Source of the DNA: Chroococcidiopsis sp. CCMEE 29
Lineage (GTDB): Bacteria > Cyanobacteriota > Cyanobacteriia > Cyanobacteriales > Chroococcidiopsidaceae
Assembly: GCF_023558375.1 (NCBI RefSeq)
Contig: NZ_CP083761.1
Span: forward strand, 1,291,001 to 1,355,000
Length of the DNA: 64,000 bases
Reading direction: 5' to 3'
Every line of letters begins with the position of its first letter. Position 1 is the first letter of the stretch. Under the pieces are notes generated by a model, which was not told the DNA's origin, did not search any database, and saw only the letters and a list, made by a program, of their open reading frames with translations. Below are positions 1 to 8,016 of this stretch, one piece after another. The position numbers and the translations under genes were made by a program.

Positions 1-71
1 TGTAAAGCAATTAAGTCTTTGACTTGTCTTGGACCTTCGCCTGTATGAATCCAAGTGTCTGCGGTAACACA
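1..71 (-). other. Intein N-terminal segment inside nrdJ
   Basis: From codon 409 (TGT, 71-69) the translation reads CVTADTWIHTGEGPRQVKDL and then IAL. This has Cys1 and the block-A pattern C-x-T-x-D-T-W-I-x-T of protein-splicing elements. The preceding NrdJ residues GLNP would be the N-extein, and a conserved Cys of the continuing CGEI motif would serve as the +1 nucleophile. Only 23 complete intein codons are visible, so whether it is a mini-intein or carries a homing endonuclease, and whether it splices, cannot be judged. Confidence 0.85.
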
Positions 72-1295
72 TGGATTCAAACCGTATCTTGATAGCCTAT
101 GTTCTAACTCTTCATTTGATATTTCAGGATGGTGCTGTTGGAACCAAGAACGAGTATTTTCTTGTGATGTGGCGTAAGTTTTGAGAAACTCTTGTTTCAG
201 TTCTGGAGTATTTAAAATATCTGCATTAGCGCGGGCGATCGCTTCTGGCGCATATTGAATTGCTCCTTCCCCAGAATAGTACTGTTGGCGAACAGCCTGA
301 ACACAATCCTCCAAAGTTGGCTTTTGGTGGAAGACACGAGTATGGTTTGCCATTCGCAAGGCATCGCGTTCTGGATCAATGCGCCAGTTACCCTCTTTAT
401 CCTGTTGCCAGAGGTTTGCTTTAGCATTGGCAAATAATTCATCATGACTATCGCCTTGCCTCATTCCAGCCGATCTTCTGACGTTACCTGCAACCACTAC
501 GACAGCAGCTTCATCAATTAATAAACAACATTCAACAGAATTGAGCTGTCTACCCACAGCTTTGTTGAGGATAGAGGCGCAGCGCTCATATAATTCTGGC
601 AACTTAACTGGGTTGGCAACCCCACCAAAGCCTTTTAGGAGTTCTCCGGCACCCCGAATATCCCTAAGGTCAATTTGAACTTTTACTTCACCTGCAAACC
701 GCTGATCGCTGGAGAGTTCCAGCAGGGTTTGATATGACTTGATCCAACCCTGGCGACTATCCCCAACGTGAATTGTGACAGTGTTACCCTCGATTTGAAC
801 CTCTGTGATGGCACGACGCAGATGAGCAGGTGTAGAGCCAATCTCCCCTTGCACAGTGACAACGAGATGATTGGATATTGAAGGCAGCTGGCTGATGTAG
901 CGAGGTTCAAGGACTGCTCCTGTGCCACAACCCATCATTGCCAGATCCATCATTAAGCCAAAGGCACGCCAATCCACTACGTTGGTGGATGTACAATTGT
1001 ATCCTCCGGAAAAGTTCTCTGGCTTTTCAATCCACTCAGTTCCACCAACCCAGAGCCAACGCCCACTAGGGAGTGATTTCAACTGGTGCTGCATCCGTTC
1101 GATTAGTGTAGCTTCTTCAGGAGTGAGTTTGCCCAACTTAATTAAGCCTTGCAGCGTGCGATCGCACACCTGATCCCACGTCTCACGTCCCGCAGATGTC
1201 CGACGGCTATAAGTCCTAAAAAACACTGGATTAGCAGCAGGGGCAGTTTCAGGGAACTGGCTGGTTTGGGTTATGCGCTCTAGATCTCGCACCAT
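1..1295 (-). CDS. nrdJ: Adenosylcobalamin-dependent ribonucleotide reductase NrdJ, N-terminal half, entering an intein (partial)
   Basis: Class II reductase that makes deoxynucleotides using vitamin B12 to generate the thiyl radical. The frame is open from ATG at 1295 to the window edge (431 codons) and starts MVRDLERITQ. Recognisable elements are SLPSGRWLWVGG (residues 74-85), YNCTSTNV with Cys101 (probably one of the redox cysteines), MMGCGTGAVLEP (120-131), AGNVRRSAGMRQ and the finger-loop motif RYGLNPC. In the family the last motif continues CGEI, and this Cys is the thiyl-radical residue. Here the sequence after NP switches to CVTADTWIHTGEGPRQVKDL, a typical intein N-terminus, so the host protein is interrupted directly before its catalytic Cys. 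The rest of the intein and the C-terminal part of NrdJ lie outside the window. Confidence 0.93.
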   Translation of the reverse strand, partial: MVRDLERITQTSQFPETAPAANPVFFRTYSRRTSAGRETWDQVCDRTLQGLIKLGKLTPEEATLIERMQHQLKSLPSGRWLWVGGTEWIEKPENFSGGYNCTSTNVVDWRAFGLMMDLAMMGCGTGAVLEPRYISQLPSISNHLVVTVQGEIGSTPAHLRRAITEVQIEGNTVTIHVGDSRQGWIKSYQTLLELSSDQRFAGEVKVQIDLRDIRGAGELLKGFGGVANPVKLPELYERCASILNKAVGRQLNSVECCLLIDEAAVVVVAGNVRRSAGMRQGDSHDELFANAKANLWQQDKEGNWRIDPERDALRMANHTRVFHQKPTLEDCVQAVRQQYYSGEGAIQYAPEAIARANADILNTPELKQEFLKTYATSQENTRSWFQQHHPEISNEELEHRLSRYGLNPCVTADTWIHTGEGPRQVKDLIAL

Positions 1296-1473
1296 AGATC
1301 AGGTCTTGTTGCTTTGGGATAGAAAGACTATACGCGATTTAGATATAGCGGTAAAGATTGAAAAATTTAAAACTTTGCGCTAGGTGTAGGGTTTTAACTG
1401 GCTGGGCAGAGGGCAGAAGGTTAAAATAAAGTTTTGAGGTCAAGATGCAACGACACTGGTGAGGGGTGAGTAA

Positions 1474-1989
1474 GTGAGCGATTTCAATTTAGAGCAAGTG
1501 GAGCAACTCAAGCAAATTGGGGCACATCTAAGACAATTTAGACAAAAGCAGTCTATATCTATAAAGGAAATAGCTACTAAAACGCTGATTCGAATGACCT
1601 TGTTGACAGCTCTGGAAGAAGGGAAAATAGACCAGTTGCCAGAGCCAGTTATTATTCGAGGATTTATCCAGCGCTATGGAGATACTCTTGGTCTGGATGG
1701 TGCGGCTTTAGCCAAAACTTTTCCAACTAATATTGTGTCTGTAAAATCTAGTATCTCTGAGCGAGAATTACCTACACTACCAAGCAGTGCGATTTACCTT
1801 TATATTCTCTACATCCTAGTATTAACGACTGCTACCTGTGGACTATTTTTTCTCAACCGCTCACCAACAGCTCAAGCCTTTTTATTAAAGCAAATTTCAT
1901 TAGTAGCGCTATCGGAGAAAACAGTAGCAATGTCTGTACCTTATAGTAGCTCACTCTCCAACTGTAAAGGAGCTACAGGGGTTAATTAG
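1474..1989 (+). CDS. RodZ-like helix-turn-helix protein with one membrane segment
   Basis: 171 residues. The N-terminus (about 8-75) is the HTH_25/RodZ type: LKQIGAHLRQFRQKQ, then SIKEIATKT, LLTALEEGKIDQLPEP and IIRGFIQRYGDTLGLD. A single hydrophobic segment follows at about residues 105-126 (YLYILYILVLTTATCGLFF), then a short outer tail. RodZ proteins link the cell-shape machinery to the membrane and are usually longer with a periplasmic domain. This one is a short form, so the exact role is uncertain. The start is a GTG at 1474, with GAGGGGTGAG just upstream (1461-1470) as a plausible ribosome site. It is divergent from nrdJ. Confidence 0.6.
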   Translation: MSDFNLEQVEQLKQIGAHLRQFRQKQSISIKEIATKTLIRMTLLTALEEGKIDQLPEPVIIRGFIQRYGDTLGLDGAALAKTFPTNIVSVKSSISERELPTLPSSAIYLYILYILVLTTATCGLFFLNRSPTAQAFLLKQISLVALSEKTVAMSVPYSSSLSNCKGATGVN

Positions 1990-2014
1990 AGCGATAAGCA
2001 CGAAAGCGTTAAGT

Positions 2015-2482
2015 CTACCAATTTGAGTGAGATACCCTGACTGATTGGGTTGTCCGAGCTAAAGTCGGAGTTCCTAGATAGTTGGAGCGCATTTGGGGTT
2101 GAGGCACTTCACACACAACATCAGATTGTCTATTGACTTGAAAACAGATGGGTGTAAACAGGAAAATATTGTCGCCAACGTGCTCTTGATAACCACCGAT
2201 GGCGTAGCTGCCGCCTGCGATGATGTCTACTGCTCGCTGTGCCTGCTCTTGGTTCATCATTGTCAAGTTTAACAGCACAGCCTTGCGATCCCATAAAGCT
2301 TGAACTATCTGAGGCATTTCTGCCAACGAGTGCGGCTCGATTACCATCACTTCGTAAGTGTCATCGACGGCTTTTGGCGGGTCGAATAATTGGTACTCAT
2401 CCTCATCTTCATACGAATCTTCGTATTCCACTGGAGCAGTTAGGCTAACTAAATCTCGGAGCAATGCAAAGAGCTTTTTCAC
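2015..2482 (-). CDS. sepF: SepF-like cell division protein
   Basis: 155 residues. It opens with a short amphipathic start (MKKLFALLRDLVSL), which in SepF binds the membrane. An acidic linker follows (EYEDSYEDEDEYQ), then the SepF core (about 44-115) with MVIEPHSLAEMPQIVQAL, AVLLNLTMMNQEQAQRAVDII, GGSYAIGG and NIFLFTP. SepF tethers FtsZ filaments to the membrane at the division site. The C-terminal 40 residues after FTP diverge from the usual pattern. Cyanobacteria often carry more than one SepF-like protein, so this could be a paralogue rather than the main division factor. Confidence 0.75.
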   Translation of the reverse strand: MKKLFALLRDLVSLTAPVEYEDSYEDEDEYQLFDPPKAVDDTYEVMVIEPHSLAEMPQIVQALWDRKAVLLNLTMMNQEQAQRAVDIIAGGSYAIGGYQEHVGDNIFLFTPICFQVNRQSDVVCEVPQPQMRSNYLGTPTLARTTQSVRVSHSNW

Positions 2483-2664
2483 GGTTGACTTTTTTTGAGA
2501 ATTTACACCCTAGTTGACTAATAAAAGCAGAACTGAGATGGAAGATAAATTTGGGAAGAAGGTAGGATTTTTTCAGATTGAACTTGATATCTTATGGATA
2601 ACTAGCCTCACTAAATAAATTGACACTTCCACTAGGTCACAGCGCTTTGGCTTCAACCATTACC

Positions 2665-2853
2665 TTAGTGGGAATTCTGCTGCATCAATTGTTGAGTTAA
2701 TACTGTTAACCAGTACTTGTGTCGCTGCTTAAGTATCACAGCCGTTGGGTCGCTCTGGGATTCTAAGTAAGCGATCGTCTCGCGTAACAGAGCAACAGGC
2801 AGGGCGATATCGCTTGACTGTTTTTGAGTTGTTTTATTAAGCTTTGGCATCAT
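2665..2853 (-). CDS. Small conserved-looking protein of unknown function
   Basis: From the preferred start (MMPKLNKTTQKQ, ATG at 2853) it encodes 62 residues with a helical core, ALPVALLRETIAYLESQ. The reading frame is open for another 21 codons upstream, but that part (MRCSSYYLFLRSGRCCC) looks like non-coding sequence. I do not recognise a family. It lies alone between sepF (same strand) and the FMN-binding protein (opposite strand). Confidence 0.4.
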   Translation of the reverse strand: MMPKLNKTTQKQSSDIALPVALLRETIAYLESQSDPTAVILKQRHKYWLTVLTQQLMQQNSH

Positions 2854-3061
2854 TCTCTTTGTCAAACAGCAACATCTGCCGGAACGTAAAAATAAGTAGT
2901 AGCTACTACACCTCAAGCTGTTTAGGTAGGAAATTTTCTATAAAAGTAGAAGTAGCAGTATTCTATTTATAGGTTCAACCGTAACTTCACTGACGAATTC
3001 ACCCTGATTTGCATTTCCTCAAAAAATCTCAGTAAATACACGGGTCTTAAATCTACTGACA

Positions 3062-3643
3062 ATGTCCCTTGCTCCTTGGCGATCGCCCCTCGCTGGTGCC
3101 TTGCATCGCAATCGTGACCTTGCTTATTCCCGTTACTTGCAACTAGCAACTGTTTTGGCAGATGGTCGCCCAGCAAATCGCACGGTTGTTTTTCGGGGAT
3201 TTCTTGAAGATACCGATCGATTAAAATTTGTCATTGATGCCCGCAGTCAGAAAGTCGAACAGATTTTACACCAACCTTGGGCAGAAGCTTGTTGGTACTT
3301 CCCTGAAACCCGCGAACAATTCCGGCTCGCTGGTGGCTTAAGGCTGGTAAAGGCCGACTATCCTGACACCACTTTACAGCAAGCCCGTCAAACTACCTGG
3401 CAGGAACTGAGTGATGCAGCGCGTTTACAATTTACTTGGCCTGACTCGGGTAAACCGAGAGCTGACGCCGCTGCCTTTGAGTTACCACCACCGGACAGGA
3501 ATGAACCACTACCGCATTTTTGCCTACTGCTACTCGAACCAATGCAAGTAGATCATTTAGAATTACGCGGTGAACCCCAAAATCGCTCGATTTACTGGCG
3601 CAACAGCAACCAAGCTTGGTCTTTGCAAGCAATTAATCCTTGA
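3062..3643 (+). CDS. Pyridoxamine 5'-phosphate oxidase family FMN-binding protein (Alr4036-type)
   Basis: 193 residues, a single FMN-binding split-barrel domain. Characteristic pieces are APWRSPLAGALHRNR at the N-terminus, YLQLATVLADGRPANRTVVFRGF (strands that bind FMN), SQKVEQILHQPWAEACWYFPET and EQFRLAGGLRLV. It ends with the short motif SIYWRNSNQAWSLQAINP. The family is related to PdxH but lacks part of its C-terminal substrate motif, so the substrate is unknown. The stop codon is followed directly by a solitary IS200/IS605-type end (3642-3678). Confidence 0.8.
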   Translation: MSLAPWRSPLAGALHRNRDLAYSRYLQLATVLADGRPANRTVVFRGFLEDTDRLKFVIDARSQKVEQILHQPWAEACWYFPETREQFRLAGGLRLVKADYPDTTLQQARQTTWQELSDAARLQFTWPDSGKPRADAAAFELPPPDRNEPLPHFCLLLLEPMQVDHLELRGEPQNRSIYWRNSNQAWSLQAINP

Positions 3644-3678
3644 CATACTCCCCGGCGTTCACGCTGGGGATTCTAGGC
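3642..3678. repeat. Solitary IS200/IS605-type right-end hairpin
   Basis: The sequence TTGACATACTCC runs into a hairpin, CCCCGGCG-TTCA-CGCTGGGG, followed by ATTCTAGG. The same arrangement (TGACAT-A/C-CTCC, palindrome, G-x-TTC) is found next to the broken tnpB at 5777 and again at 50738. It is taken as the end of a transposable element of that group with no transposase attached. It may also act as a terminator between the convergent genes on either side. Confidence 0.55.
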
Positions 3679-3716
3679 TCAAACAGCAATTGCAGGCGTA
3701 GCCTGTCTTACATCGC

Positions 3717-5066
3717 CTAACCCGACAAGCGAATGGTGAAAGTGCTACCCTTGCCCAACTCACTCTGCAACTGCAAGCTACCGTTGTGTGCCTGAACGAT
3801 CGCCTGAGCGATCGCCAGTCCCAATCCAGAGCCACCAGTATTTCGGGAGCGATCGCTATTGACGCGGTAGAATCGATCAAAAATCCGTTTCTGCTCATCA
3901 GGCGTAATTCCAATGCCTGTATCTTGGATCTGAATCAGAGCTTGGTGGTTGCTACAGCCGAGGATGACAGTTACCAGACCACGTTTAGGGGTGTATTGGA
4001 TGGCATTAACAATTAAGTTAGACACCAGACGATAAAGCTGCTCTTCATCCCCTAAGACATGCAGTAAGTTTTGCACCCGGAAATCAGTATGTAACTCTAC
4101 ACCTGCGGCGATCGCCAATGGTGCCAATTCTTCTACTAAGTCGCTAACCATATCATTCAAACAACACATCTGGCGACGCATCGGCAGTGCTTGCCGCTCC
4201 ATGCGAGCTAGTAGTAGCAAATCGGCAACTAGCTGAGTTAGCCGCTGATTCTGACGATCTATAGTGCTGAGGATGTCCCGTGCTTCTGGCTCAAACAAGT
4301 GAGGTAACCGTAGCGCTGATTCCACTGTCGCCTGGGTAGCAGCTAAAGGGGTCCGCAGTTCGTGGGCTGCATCGGCTGTAAACTGTTGGATTTGCCTGTA
4401 GGATTGGTAAATCGGTTGCATGGCTCTGCCTGCTAACCACCAGCTAGAACCGCCTACCAAAATCATCGCAATTGGCAAACCTAGGAATAAAATCAATGTC
4501 ACGTTAGCGAGATAAGCGTCCAGTTCTTTTAGCGATCGCCCCACTTGCAGGTAGCCCCAAGAATGATTGTCCTGAGTATGCAGAGCTACAGAAATTTGCT
4601 GATAGCGATCGCCTTCAGCGTCTTTGAGAATTTGCCAACGCTGGGGTGAACGGGTAGTTGTACTGACATCTCTTGATAAACCTTGGGGTTGAAATCCAGC
4701 TAGGGCAACCAAGCGTTCTGAATGATCTACTAACCGGATGTAGTAATCGCCTTGGTGAATTGCACCTAAATTATGACGCTCAGAATTGGTCAGCTGGGTA
4801 TTACAGCTAACTTCAACTAGACAAACATTGGGCAAAAGCCTTTTAGCCGCTGGTTCCAAGCGTCCCGGCTGCTTCAAGGTTGGTTCCAAACTGTCATGCA
4901 GTGTTCCAGCGACTGTCTCTAGCTCTGCGTCGATTGTAACCCAGTGAGCATGAGCGATCGCCTCATAAATACCGAATCCACACAGGCTGAGAATCACACC
5001 CATGACTGTCGCATACCAGCTAGCTAATCGCCAGCGAGTCAGCGCAAAGAGTTTATTTTGATTCAT
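3717..5066 (-). CDS. rppB: Membrane sensor histidine kinase, partner of RppA (RppB-like)
   Basis: 449 residues. The order is membrane segment (about 13-36, YATVMGVILSLCGFGIYEAI), periplasmic sensor region (about 37-190), second membrane segment (about 191-213), a short HAMP-like linker, the phosphoacceptor box FTADAAHELRTPL (His about 239), the N box LVSNLIVNAIQYTP, and ATP lid motifs DTGIGI and GGSGLGLAIAQ. The sensor part contains two cysteines (CLVEVSC) and His residues, which could bind metal, but this is inference. Its ATG overlaps the end of rppA by 14 bases, so the two are translationally coupled. The copper-type neighbours suggest metal sensing. RppB/NrsS relatives respond to nickel or redox state. 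Confidence 0.88.
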   Translation of the reverse strand: MNQNKLFALTRWRLASWYATVMGVILSLCGFGIYEAIAHAHWVTIDAELETVAGTLHDSLEPTLKQPGRLEPAAKRLLPNVCLVEVSCNTQLTNSERHNLGAIHQGDYYIRLVDHSERLVALAGFQPQGLSRDVSTTTRSPQRWQILKDAEGDRYQQISVALHTQDNHSWGYLQVGRSLKELDAYLANVTLILFLGLPIAMILVGGSSWWLAGRAMQPIYQSYRQIQQFTADAAHELRTPLAATQATVESALRLPHLFEPEARDILSTIDRQNQRLTQLVADLLLLARMERQALPMRRQMCCLNDMVSDLVEELAPLAIAAGVELHTDFRVQNLLHVLGDEEQLYRLVSNLIVNAIQYTPKRGLVTVILGCSNHQALIQIQDTGIGITPDEQKRIFDRFYRVNSDRSRNTGGSGLGLAIAQAIVQAHNGSLQLQSELGKGSTFTIRLSG

Positions 5067-5757
5067 GGTTCAGGCTGAGACGATATCCGAAACCATAGAC
5101 GGTTTCAATTAAGCGATCGCAGTCTTTCTCTGCCAGTTTGCGTCGCAACAAACGCATTTGAGCTGCCACCACATTACTGATTGGTTCTGCCCCCACTTCC
5201 CATAGCTGATCGATAATCTGGTCGCGGGTGACAATCTGGTTAGGGCGTTTCAGGAAATACTCTAACAGCTGAAATTCCTTGTTCGTTAGGGATATAACCT
5301 GCTGCTCACCCATGGGTTTTTGGCAGTAAAGCGTTCGAGTACCGTAATCAAGCGTAAGGTTTCCGACTTGCAGTTGTTGAGGTTGAATTTGAGGCGATCG
5401 CCGCTGCAATGCTCGCAACCGCGCCAGCAGTTCTGCCATGCCAAACGGCTTCACTAAATAATCATCCGCTCCAGCATCTAGCCCTGCCACCTTATCTTCC
5501 ATCCGATCTTTAGCTGTCAGCATCAATATGGGTAGAGGATCGCCTTGGTGGCGCAGCCTTTTACACAGTTCTAATCCTGACAGTCCTGGCAGTAACCAAT
5601 CGAAAATAGCTAGCGTATATTGCATCCACTGGGCTTCTAAATAGTTCCACGCCTCAATGCCGTCTAGCACCCAGTCCACTACATAAGCTTCTTGATTTAA
5701 GGTTCGCTTAATTGCAGCGCCTAAATCTGGCTCATCTTCAACTAAAAGCACCCTCAT
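5053..5757 (-). CDS. rppA: OmpR-family response regulator RppA
   Basis: 234 residues from MRVLLVEDEPDLG. The receiver domain (about 1-120) has the acidic pocket EDEPD, the phospho-acceptor Asp in AIFDWLLPGLSG and the conserved Lys in DYLVKPF. The winged-helix DNA-binding domain (about 135-230) has LTNKEFQLLEYFLKRPNQIV and VVAAQMRLLRRKL. The WLLPGLSGLELC and VVAAQMRLLRRKL segments match cyanobacterial RppA. The start at 5757 was chosen because the longer frame (to 5829) runs into the right end of the tnpB element. That element sits directly upstream, so the original promoter may have been displaced. It is a candidate for binding the TTCAT-N6-TTCAT boxes in this region. Confidence 0.88.
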   Translation of the reverse strand: MRVLLVEDEPDLGAAIKRTLNQEAYVVDWVLDGIEAWNYLEAQWMQYTLAIFDWLLPGLSGLELCKRLRHQGDPLPILMLTAKDRMEDKVAGLDAGADDYLVKPFGMAELLARLRALQRRSPQIQPQQLQVGNLTLDYGTRTLYCQKPMGEQQVISLTNKEFQLLEYFLKRPNQIVTRDQIIDQLWEVGAEPISNVVAAQMRLLRRKLAEKDCDRLIETVYGFGYRLSLNHESK

Positions 5758-5776
5758 GGAAATTAATATACCTTTT

Positions 5777-5825
5777 CTGACATCCTCCCGACGCTGCACC
5801 GAAGTGACAGCGCGGGGTTCCCAAC
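5777..5825 (-). repeat. Right end of the IS200/IS605-type tnpB element, likely guide-RNA end
   Basis: CTGACATCCTCC is followed by a hairpin (CCCGACGCTG...CAGCG-CGGG) and GGTTCCC, and abuts the tnpB stop at 5826. In this family the transcript running from the tnpB 3' end into the right end is the omega-RNA that guides TnpB. Its location is inferred, not shown. Confidence 0.55.
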
Positions 5826-7004
5826 TCAACCAGTCAACTTATCAATTAAGTTCTCACTCGATTGACAGAGGTTGGTCTGTCCTTGGGCGTTAGTTTGGGC
5901 GTGTCCCGCCCTACTTACTATTTCTAATCTTCTAGCCAAAAGCACTTTTGCAGCGTTCTCGTCGCGACAAAGACTTGCACCACAACTACAAACATGAGTC
6001 CTAGTGCTGAGACTTTTGTTGACAATTTGACCGCAAGAACTACATTCCTGGCTACTCCATTGTGGAGGGACTGGAACAACTATCTTGCCAAATATTTGAC
6101 CGTAGTATTCCAGCCAGTTAAAGAATGTTCGCCACGCGGCATCGCTGATACTTTTGGCGAGATGGTGATTTTTCACCATATTCCGCACTCTCAATGCCTC
6201 GAACACCACGACATCATTAGAAGTCACTACGCACCTTGCCAACTTCACGGCAAAGTCTTTACGCTGGCGCGATACCTTGAGATGCTTTCTTCCCAGTTTA
6301 TTGATAGCCTTCTTTCTTTTATTCGAGCCTTTAACTTTACGGCTTACTCTATGCTGCAAACGTTTTAAGGCTTTCTCCGACTTACGGAGATGGCGAGGGT
6401 TTTCGATCTTTGCCCCGCGATTGTCGGTATAAAAGTGGAGCAAACCAACATCCAAAGCAGCTACCTGCTCTGTCGGTTGAATTTCCTCCCTCCTCCTGTG
6501 TTGAATACAAAACTGTGCGTAATATCCATCAGCTCGTCTAACTACTCTTACCCGCTTGATTTGTTCTATCGCGTAGTAGTTAAGGTCAGTTGCACCAATC
6601 ATGCGAAACGTGCCAGCCTTAAATCCGTCAATGAATGCGATCGATTGTCTATCTTCGGACAGCTTATAGCCGCTAGTTTTGTACTCAACAGAACGGGCTT
6701 TTTTAAACTTGGGAAATCCCTTCTTCTTAACAGAAGGATTTTTGCAGTTGTCGTAGAATCGTTTAATCGAAGTCCACGCTCGTTCGGCACAAGCCTGACG
6801 CGCCATCGAGTTAAGTTTTCCCGCTCATTCGTACTCGGCAGCTAATTTCTTGCAGAGGCGAGACAAGTCATATTGTCCGACACCTTGGTTATCCATCCAG
6901 TATCGAACACACTTGTTGCGGATAAAAGAAGCCGTCCTAATCATCTCATCGACGATCTGAAACTGTTTATCCGAGCCTCTAAGTTTGGCTTCAAGTACGA
7001 ACAC
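5826..7004 (-). pseudogene. tnpB: tnpB (IS200/IS605, OrfB-type RNA-guided nuclease), broken by one nonsense codon
   Basis: The reading frame starts near GTG 7004 (VFVLEAKLRGSDKQ), continues through IRTASFIRNKCVRYWMDNQG and AAEYE, and meets TGA at 6825-6827. It then continues in the same frame with AGKLNSMARQACAERAW to the end. The family has Trp at that point (EYEWAGKLN), so a single TGG-to-TGA change explains the stop. The remainder keeps the RuvC residues (LDVGLLHFYTD; FEALRVRNM; CRDENAAKVL) and the zinc finger (CSSCGQ...CSCG). Full length would be 392 residues. An internal ATG at 6806 could yield a 326-residue form lacking the N-terminal RNA-binding part. No tnpA is adjacent. Confidence 0.85.
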
Positions 7005-7261
7005 AACAACCGTCTGTCTAGTTTATGGAATTATTTTACCATAAGGTTGCGCACGAGCGCTTTATTTTGTTGGTTGGTATTCATCCCAGCACTAGCCTTC
7101 GGCATAGTGTGGGCATTCTGCCCACACTTGGGTAAAAGTCATCCAGGGAGGTTGAGTTTATGTTACTAGCTATTCGATGCCCCAGATGCTTATACTTCCC
7201 GGTTGATTAAAATGCCATTTTCTGTGCCTTTACCAGCCCAGCCACCAACAAATACGATTAA
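7005..7261. other. Probable left end of the tnpB element
   Basis: This holds no supported gene. It contains a perfect 9-bp hairpin, AGTGTGGGC-ATTCT-GCCCACACT (7106-7128), suited to be the left-end hairpin of an IS200/IS605-type element. The exact left boundary is not visible because this family makes no target duplication. Confidence 0.4.
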
Positions 7262-7618
7262 TTATGCTGCCATTGCTGTAGCCATCTGGCGACAAGTCTC
7301 AGCACAACGGCGGCAGGACGCAGCGCAGCGTTGACAATGGTCATGATCGTGTCTCTCGCACTCAGCGGCACAGCGATCGCAAGCTTCAGCACAGACACTG
7401 CACATTTGACCATGAAGATCTGAATTGCGAGCCATGAAACGAGAGCACAGATCGCAGGTATCAGCACAATCGCGGCACCGCTTGATACATTCAGCCATCA
7501 TCTGTACCATATCGCTATCCAAGCAGGCAGTGGCACAGTTTTCGCAATCACGTAAGCAATCAAGACACGCCTGAATGCAAGTTTCAAGTAAGGATTGATG
7601 AGATTGAGATGTTGTCAT
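7262..7618 (-). CDS. Four-helix-bundle copper-storage protein (Csp/DUF326), Cys-rich
   Basis: 118 residues containing 21 cysteines, mostly in C-x2-C, C-x3-C and C-x6-C spacing along predicted helices (ETCIQACLDCLRDCENC, AECIKRCRDCADTCDLC, MCSVCAEACDRCAAEC, HCQRCAASCRRCAETC). This is the pattern of the cytosolic copper-storage protein Csp3, where Cys residues line the inside of a four-helix bundle and bind many Cu(I) ions. No signal peptide is present, which favours the cytosol. The start ATG at 7618 has GGAAG upstream. It lies between the two-component genes and the DUF305 lipoprotein, supporting a copper role. Confidence 0.85.
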   Translation of the reverse strand: MTTSQSHQSLLETCIQACLDCLRDCENCATACLDSDMVQMMAECIKRCRDCADTCDLCSRFMARNSDLHGQMCSVCAEACDRCAAECERHDHDHCQRCAASCRRCAETCRQMATAMAA

Positions 7619-7753
7619 AACTTTCTTCCGAAATCTTTACATGCAAAATGAAGCAGGAAGTATGCTTTTGCAGTTTTACTTTATGAAGTTGCAAGTACAA
7701 TCTCTTCTCTCTAATGGCGGGTTGCTTATTTCTTACTGTAGAGATACAAGGAT

Positions 7754-7769
7754 TTCATACCAGCTTCAT
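7754..7769 (+). promoter_or_regulatory. TTCAT-N6-TTCAT direct-repeat box, copy 1
   Basis: TTCAT-ACCAGC-TTCAT with 11-bp spacing, one helical turn, typical of OmpR-family sites. It is followed by TTTTTTATG, giving a 26-bp match in layout to the boxes at 7848 and 14297. The binding protein is not known from sequence; RppA is the nearest candidate. Confidence 0.5.
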
Positions 7770-7847
7770 TTTTTTATGCTTAAGTGTTTTAGCTGATACC
7801 CACTTAAAAATATTTAATATGATTTTTTGCTGGTTAAGTACAAGAAC

Positions 7848-7863
7848 TTCATCCTAATTTCAT
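7848..7863 (+). promoter_or_regulatory. TTCAT-N6-TTCAT direct-repeat box, copy 2
   Basis: TTCAT-CCTAAT-TTCAT, identical over these 16 bases to the box in front of the efflux operon (14297-14312, other strand). It lies about 150 bp before the DUF305 gene and is followed by a possible -10 (TATAGC) near 7900. Confidence 0.6.
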
Positions 7864-8016
7864 TTCTGTATGCAAGACTAAACTTTTAGTGTTTTCTATA
7901 GCTAGTTGAACAAATTTGCCTAAGTCAACAGCTAGCTAACAAGCGAAGGTACTACACTTGACTCTCTAGCTGACTGAAGAGTTGATAATAGCAGGAGATT
8001 AACTAATAAGTCTTAA

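Larger units (their letters stand above)
7619..8016. other. Divergent promoter region between the csp-like gene and the DUF305 lipoprotein
   Basis: An AT-rich stretch with no gene. It holds two direct-repeat boxes, TTCAT-N6-TTCAT at 7754-7769 and 7848-7863, both in the orientation of the rightward gene. Each is followed by a similar TTTAGTGTTTT or TTAAGTGTTTT segment, as if a promoter had been duplicated. An AGGAG (7993-7997) lies 19 bases before ATG 8017. Confidence 0.5.

Noticed and set aside
5994-6845. Two plus-strand open frames of 124 and 151 codons opposite tnpB
   Set aside because: The minus-strand frame matches TnpB throughout, with its catalytic motifs. The plus-strand products have no recognisable features.
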